DNA from: Haemophilus haemolyticus_L
GTDB taxonomy: Bacteria; Pseudomonadota; Gammaproteobacteria; Enterobacterales; Pasteurellaceae
Assembly: GCF_003490595.1 (NCBI RefSeq)
Contig: NZ_QQGY01000003.1
Coordinates: 62,001-126,000 of the forward strand
Length of the DNA: 64,000 bases
Direction: 5' to 3'
A program made the translations under genes and the position numbers. Shown in pieces: positions 62,160 to 64,000 of this stretch. Within the stretch, counting starts at the first letter, position 1. Each line of letters starts with the position of its first letter. The notes beneath the pieces were generated by a model. It did no database searches, was not told where the DNA came from, and was given only the letters and a program-made list of their open reading frames with translations.

Positions 62160-63992
62160 ATGGTTAAGTTCAATTCTTCTCGTAAATCAGGTAAAGCAAA
62201 AAAAACAATTAGAAAATTGACCACACCTGAAACCGTAAAACATAACAAACAGAAAATTGTGTTTGAAAAATGTTTTATGCGTGTTCGTTATGGAGTTTCT
62301 GCTTTTTTTATTTTGGCTGGTTTATGTGCTTTAGTTGCTCGTGCGGCTTATGTGCAGTCTGTTGATTCGAGTACCTTATCTGGAGAGGCTGATAAACGTT
62401 CTTTGCGTAAAGATGAAGTGTTATCTGTGCGTGGTTCAATTTTAGATCGTAATGGTCAGCTTTTATCTGTAAGTGTACCGATGAATGCTGTGGTTGCAGA
62501 TCCGAAAACCATGTTAAAAGAAAATGCACTTGCGGATAAAGAACGGATTACTGCTTTGGCCCAAGAATTGGGTATGAGCGAAAATGATTTGGTGAAAAAA
62601 ATTGAGAAGAATTCCAAATCAGGTTATTTGTATTTGGCCCGTCAAGTAGAATCGAACAAGGCAGATTATATTCGTAAACTTAAGATTAAAGGTATTAATT
62701 TAGAAACTGAGCATCGTCGTTTTTATCCTCGCGTAGAAGAAGCTGCGCATGTGGTGGGTTATACCGATATTGATGGAAACGGTATTGAGGGCATTGAGAA
62801 AAGCTTTAATTCCATGCTTGTGGGTAAAGATGGTTCACGTACTGTTCGTAAAGATAAACGCGGAAATATCGTTGAACATATTGCGGATGAGAAAAAATAT
62901 GATGCGCAAGATGTCACCTTGAGTATCGATGAAAAATTACAATCCATGGTATATCGTGAGATTAAAAAGGCGGTGTCTGATAATAATGCCGAGTCTGGTA
63001 CTGCGGTATTAGTCGATGTTCGAACCGGTGAAGTGTTGGCTATGGCTACTGCACCATCTTACAATCCAAACAATCGTGTCGGTGTGAAATCCGAGTTAAT
63101 GCGTAACCGCGCAATCACTGATACGTTTGAGCCAGGTTCTACTGTAAAACCTTTCGTAGTTTTAACCGCACTTCAACGCGGAGTAGTGCGCCGCGATGAA
63201 ATAATCAACACGGGATCATTCACCGTGAGCGGCAAAGAAATTGTGGACGTTGCACCTAGAGCACAACAAACGTTAGATGAGATTTTAATCAATTCGAGTA
63301 ACCGTGGTGTGACCCGCCTTGCATTGCGTATGCCACCTAGTGCATTGATGGAAACTTATCAAAATGCAGGTTTAAGTAAACCGACAGATTTAGGCTTGAT
63401 TGGTGAACAAGTTGGGATTTTGAACGCAAACCGTAAACGCTGGGCAGATATTGAACGTGCAACAGTCGCTTATGGTTACGGTATTACTGCGACACCTTTA
63501 CAAATAGCTAGAGCATATGCAACCCTTGGTAGTTTTGGTGTTTATCGCCCGCTTTCTATTACTAAAGTCGATCCGCCAGTCATTGGAAAACGTGTTTTCT
63601 CTGAAAAAATAACCAAAGATATCGTGGAGATTTTAGAGAAAGTAGCAATTAAAAATAAACGCGCAATGGTGGAAGGCTACCGTGTTGGTGTGAAAACAGG
63701 TACAGCGCGTAAGATTGAAAATGGTCACTATGTGAAGAAATATGTGGCATTTACTGCGGGTATTGCACCGATTAGTGACCCTCGTTATGCATTAGTGATT
63801 TTGATTAATGATCCAAAAGACGGTGAATATTATGGTGGTGCAGTCTCTGCGCCAGTATTCTCTAGCATTATGGGCTATGCTTTGCGTGCAAATGCTATTC
63901 CACAAGATGCTGAACCTGTTGAAAAAACAGCAACTAAAAGCGCAAAACGTATTGTATATGTTGGTGATCACAAGAATCAAAAAGTGAATTAA
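62160..63992 (+). CDS. ftsI: Penicillin-binding protein 3 (FtsI), altered-PBP3 allele
   Basis: FtsI is the septal class B transpeptidase, partner of FtsW. The 610 residues have one membrane helix (about 41-60) and a transpeptidase domain with STVK (Ser327), SSN (379-381) and KTG (512-514). Reading codons directly: 350 is AAC (Asn), 377 ATC (Ile), 385 ACC (Thr), 389 TTG (Leu), 490 GAG (Glu), 517 CGT (Arg), 526 AAG (Lys), 547 ATT (Ile), 569 AGC (Ser). From memory, the susceptible Rd form has Asp350, Met377, Ser385, Gly490, Asn526, Val547 and Asn569. N526K with S385T defines group III low-affinity PBP3 in H. influenzae. An uptake sequence is at 63165-63173. Confidence 0.97.
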   Translation: MVKFNSSRKSGKAKKTIRKLTTPETVKHNKQKIVFEKCFMRVRYGVSAFFILAGLCALVARAAYVQSVDSSTLSGEADKRSLRKDEVLSVRGSILDRNGQLLSVSVPMNAVVADPKTMLKENALADKERITALAQELGMSENDLVKKIEKNSKSGYLYLARQVESNKADYIRKLKIKGINLETEHRRFYPRVEEAAHVVGYTDIDGNGIEGIEKSFNSMLVGKDGSRTVRKDKRGNIVEHIADEKKYDAQDVTLSIDEKLQSMVYREIKKAVSDNNAESGTAVLVDVRTGEVLAMATAPSYNPNNRVGVKSELMRNRAITDTFEPGSTVKPFVVLTALQRGVVRRDEIINTGSFTVSGKEIVDVAPRAQQTLDEILINSSNRGVTRLALRMPPSALMETYQNAGLSKPTDLGLIGEQVGILNANRKRWADIERATVAYGYGITATPLQIARAYATLGSFGVYRPLSITKVDPPVIGKRVFSEKITKDIVEILEKVAIKNKRAMVEGYRVGVKTGTARKIENGHYVKKYVAFTAGIAPISDPRYALVILINDPKDGEYYGGAVSAPVFSSIMGYALRANAIPQDAEPVEKTATKSAKRIVYVGDHKNQKVN

Positions 63993-64000
63993 GGAAAAAT

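Noticed and set aside
63708..63710. R517H (group I) substitution in PBP3
   Set aside because: Codon 517 is CGT, arginine, so only the N526K/S385T group III pattern applies.
1..64000. Prophage, insertion sequence, CRISPR array or phase-variable tetranucleotide repeats
   Set aside because: I saw no transposase, integrase, Cas gene, regular spaced repeats, or long simple-sequence tract. Only the short T-run at 24302-24308 disrupts a gene.

Overview
The window is a stretch of a Pasteurellaceae chromosome, almost certainly Haemophilus influenzae (probably a nontypeable clinical-type strain) or a very close relative. The strongest evidence is the 9-base DNA uptake sequence AAGTGCGGT, or its complement, which I count about 46 times by eye. 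It often occurs as facing pairs that double as transcription terminators. The low-GC coding style and the gene order also fit: the genes run in the order I recall for Rd KW20 from HI0062 (dksA) down to HI0005 (fdhD), then jump to the mraZ-ftsI cell-wall cluster (about HI1129 to HI1132).

Layout. Positions 1-9600 hold dksA, the competence channel comEC/rec2 with a Sxy-dependent CRP-S site, the lipid A genes msbA-lpxK, kdsB, uvrC and a TerC-family gene. Positions 9600-21000 hold a divergent hexuronate locus. The leftward operon encodes TRAP small and large subunits, a GH31 glycosidase, uxuR and uxuA. The rightward operon encodes the TRAP binding protein, kdgK, an SDR mannonate oxidoreductase, uxaC and eda. 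The 200-base region between them carries a UxuR-type palindrome and a CRP site. Together these genes can import a uronate and convert it through fructuronate, mannonate, KDG and KDPG to pyruvate and glyceraldehyde-3-phosphate. The GH31 enzyme has no assigned place in that route and is the best candidate for something undescribed.

Positions 21000-33000 hold yjdM, ytfJ, a tRNA-Ser, Bax-inhibitor and DUF697 membrane proteins, a frameshifted RluA-type pseudouridine synthase, xthA, mreBCD, an SbmA/YddA-like ABC exporter and a YidE-type permease. Positions 33000-42700 hold the elongation and envelope cluster rsfS-rlmH-mrdA-rodA-rlpA-dacA, then ybeD-lipB-lipA and miaB. Positions 42700-51300 hold ung, grcA, lepA-lepB-rnc-era, rsmC, a small lipoprotein, holD and rimI. 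Positions 51300-58400 hold the selenocysteine-containing formate dehydrogenase operon fdnGHI with fdhE and fdhD. Positions 58400-64000 hold cstA and the start of the division and cell-wall cluster (mraZ, rsmH, ftsL, ftsI).

The most consequential single observation is in ftsI. Codon by codon, the encoded PBP3 has Asn350, Ile377, Thr385 and Lys526, the combination known from beta-lactamase-negative ampicillin-resistant (group III rPBP3) H. influenzae. Leu389 is unchanged. I saw no prophage, insertion sequence, CRISPR array, rRNA or long simple-sequence repeat. No gene-free stretch exceeds 300 bases; the longest (597-855, 15824-16025, 43411-43678, 57016-57290, 58376-58572, 60160-60362) are mostly regulatory.
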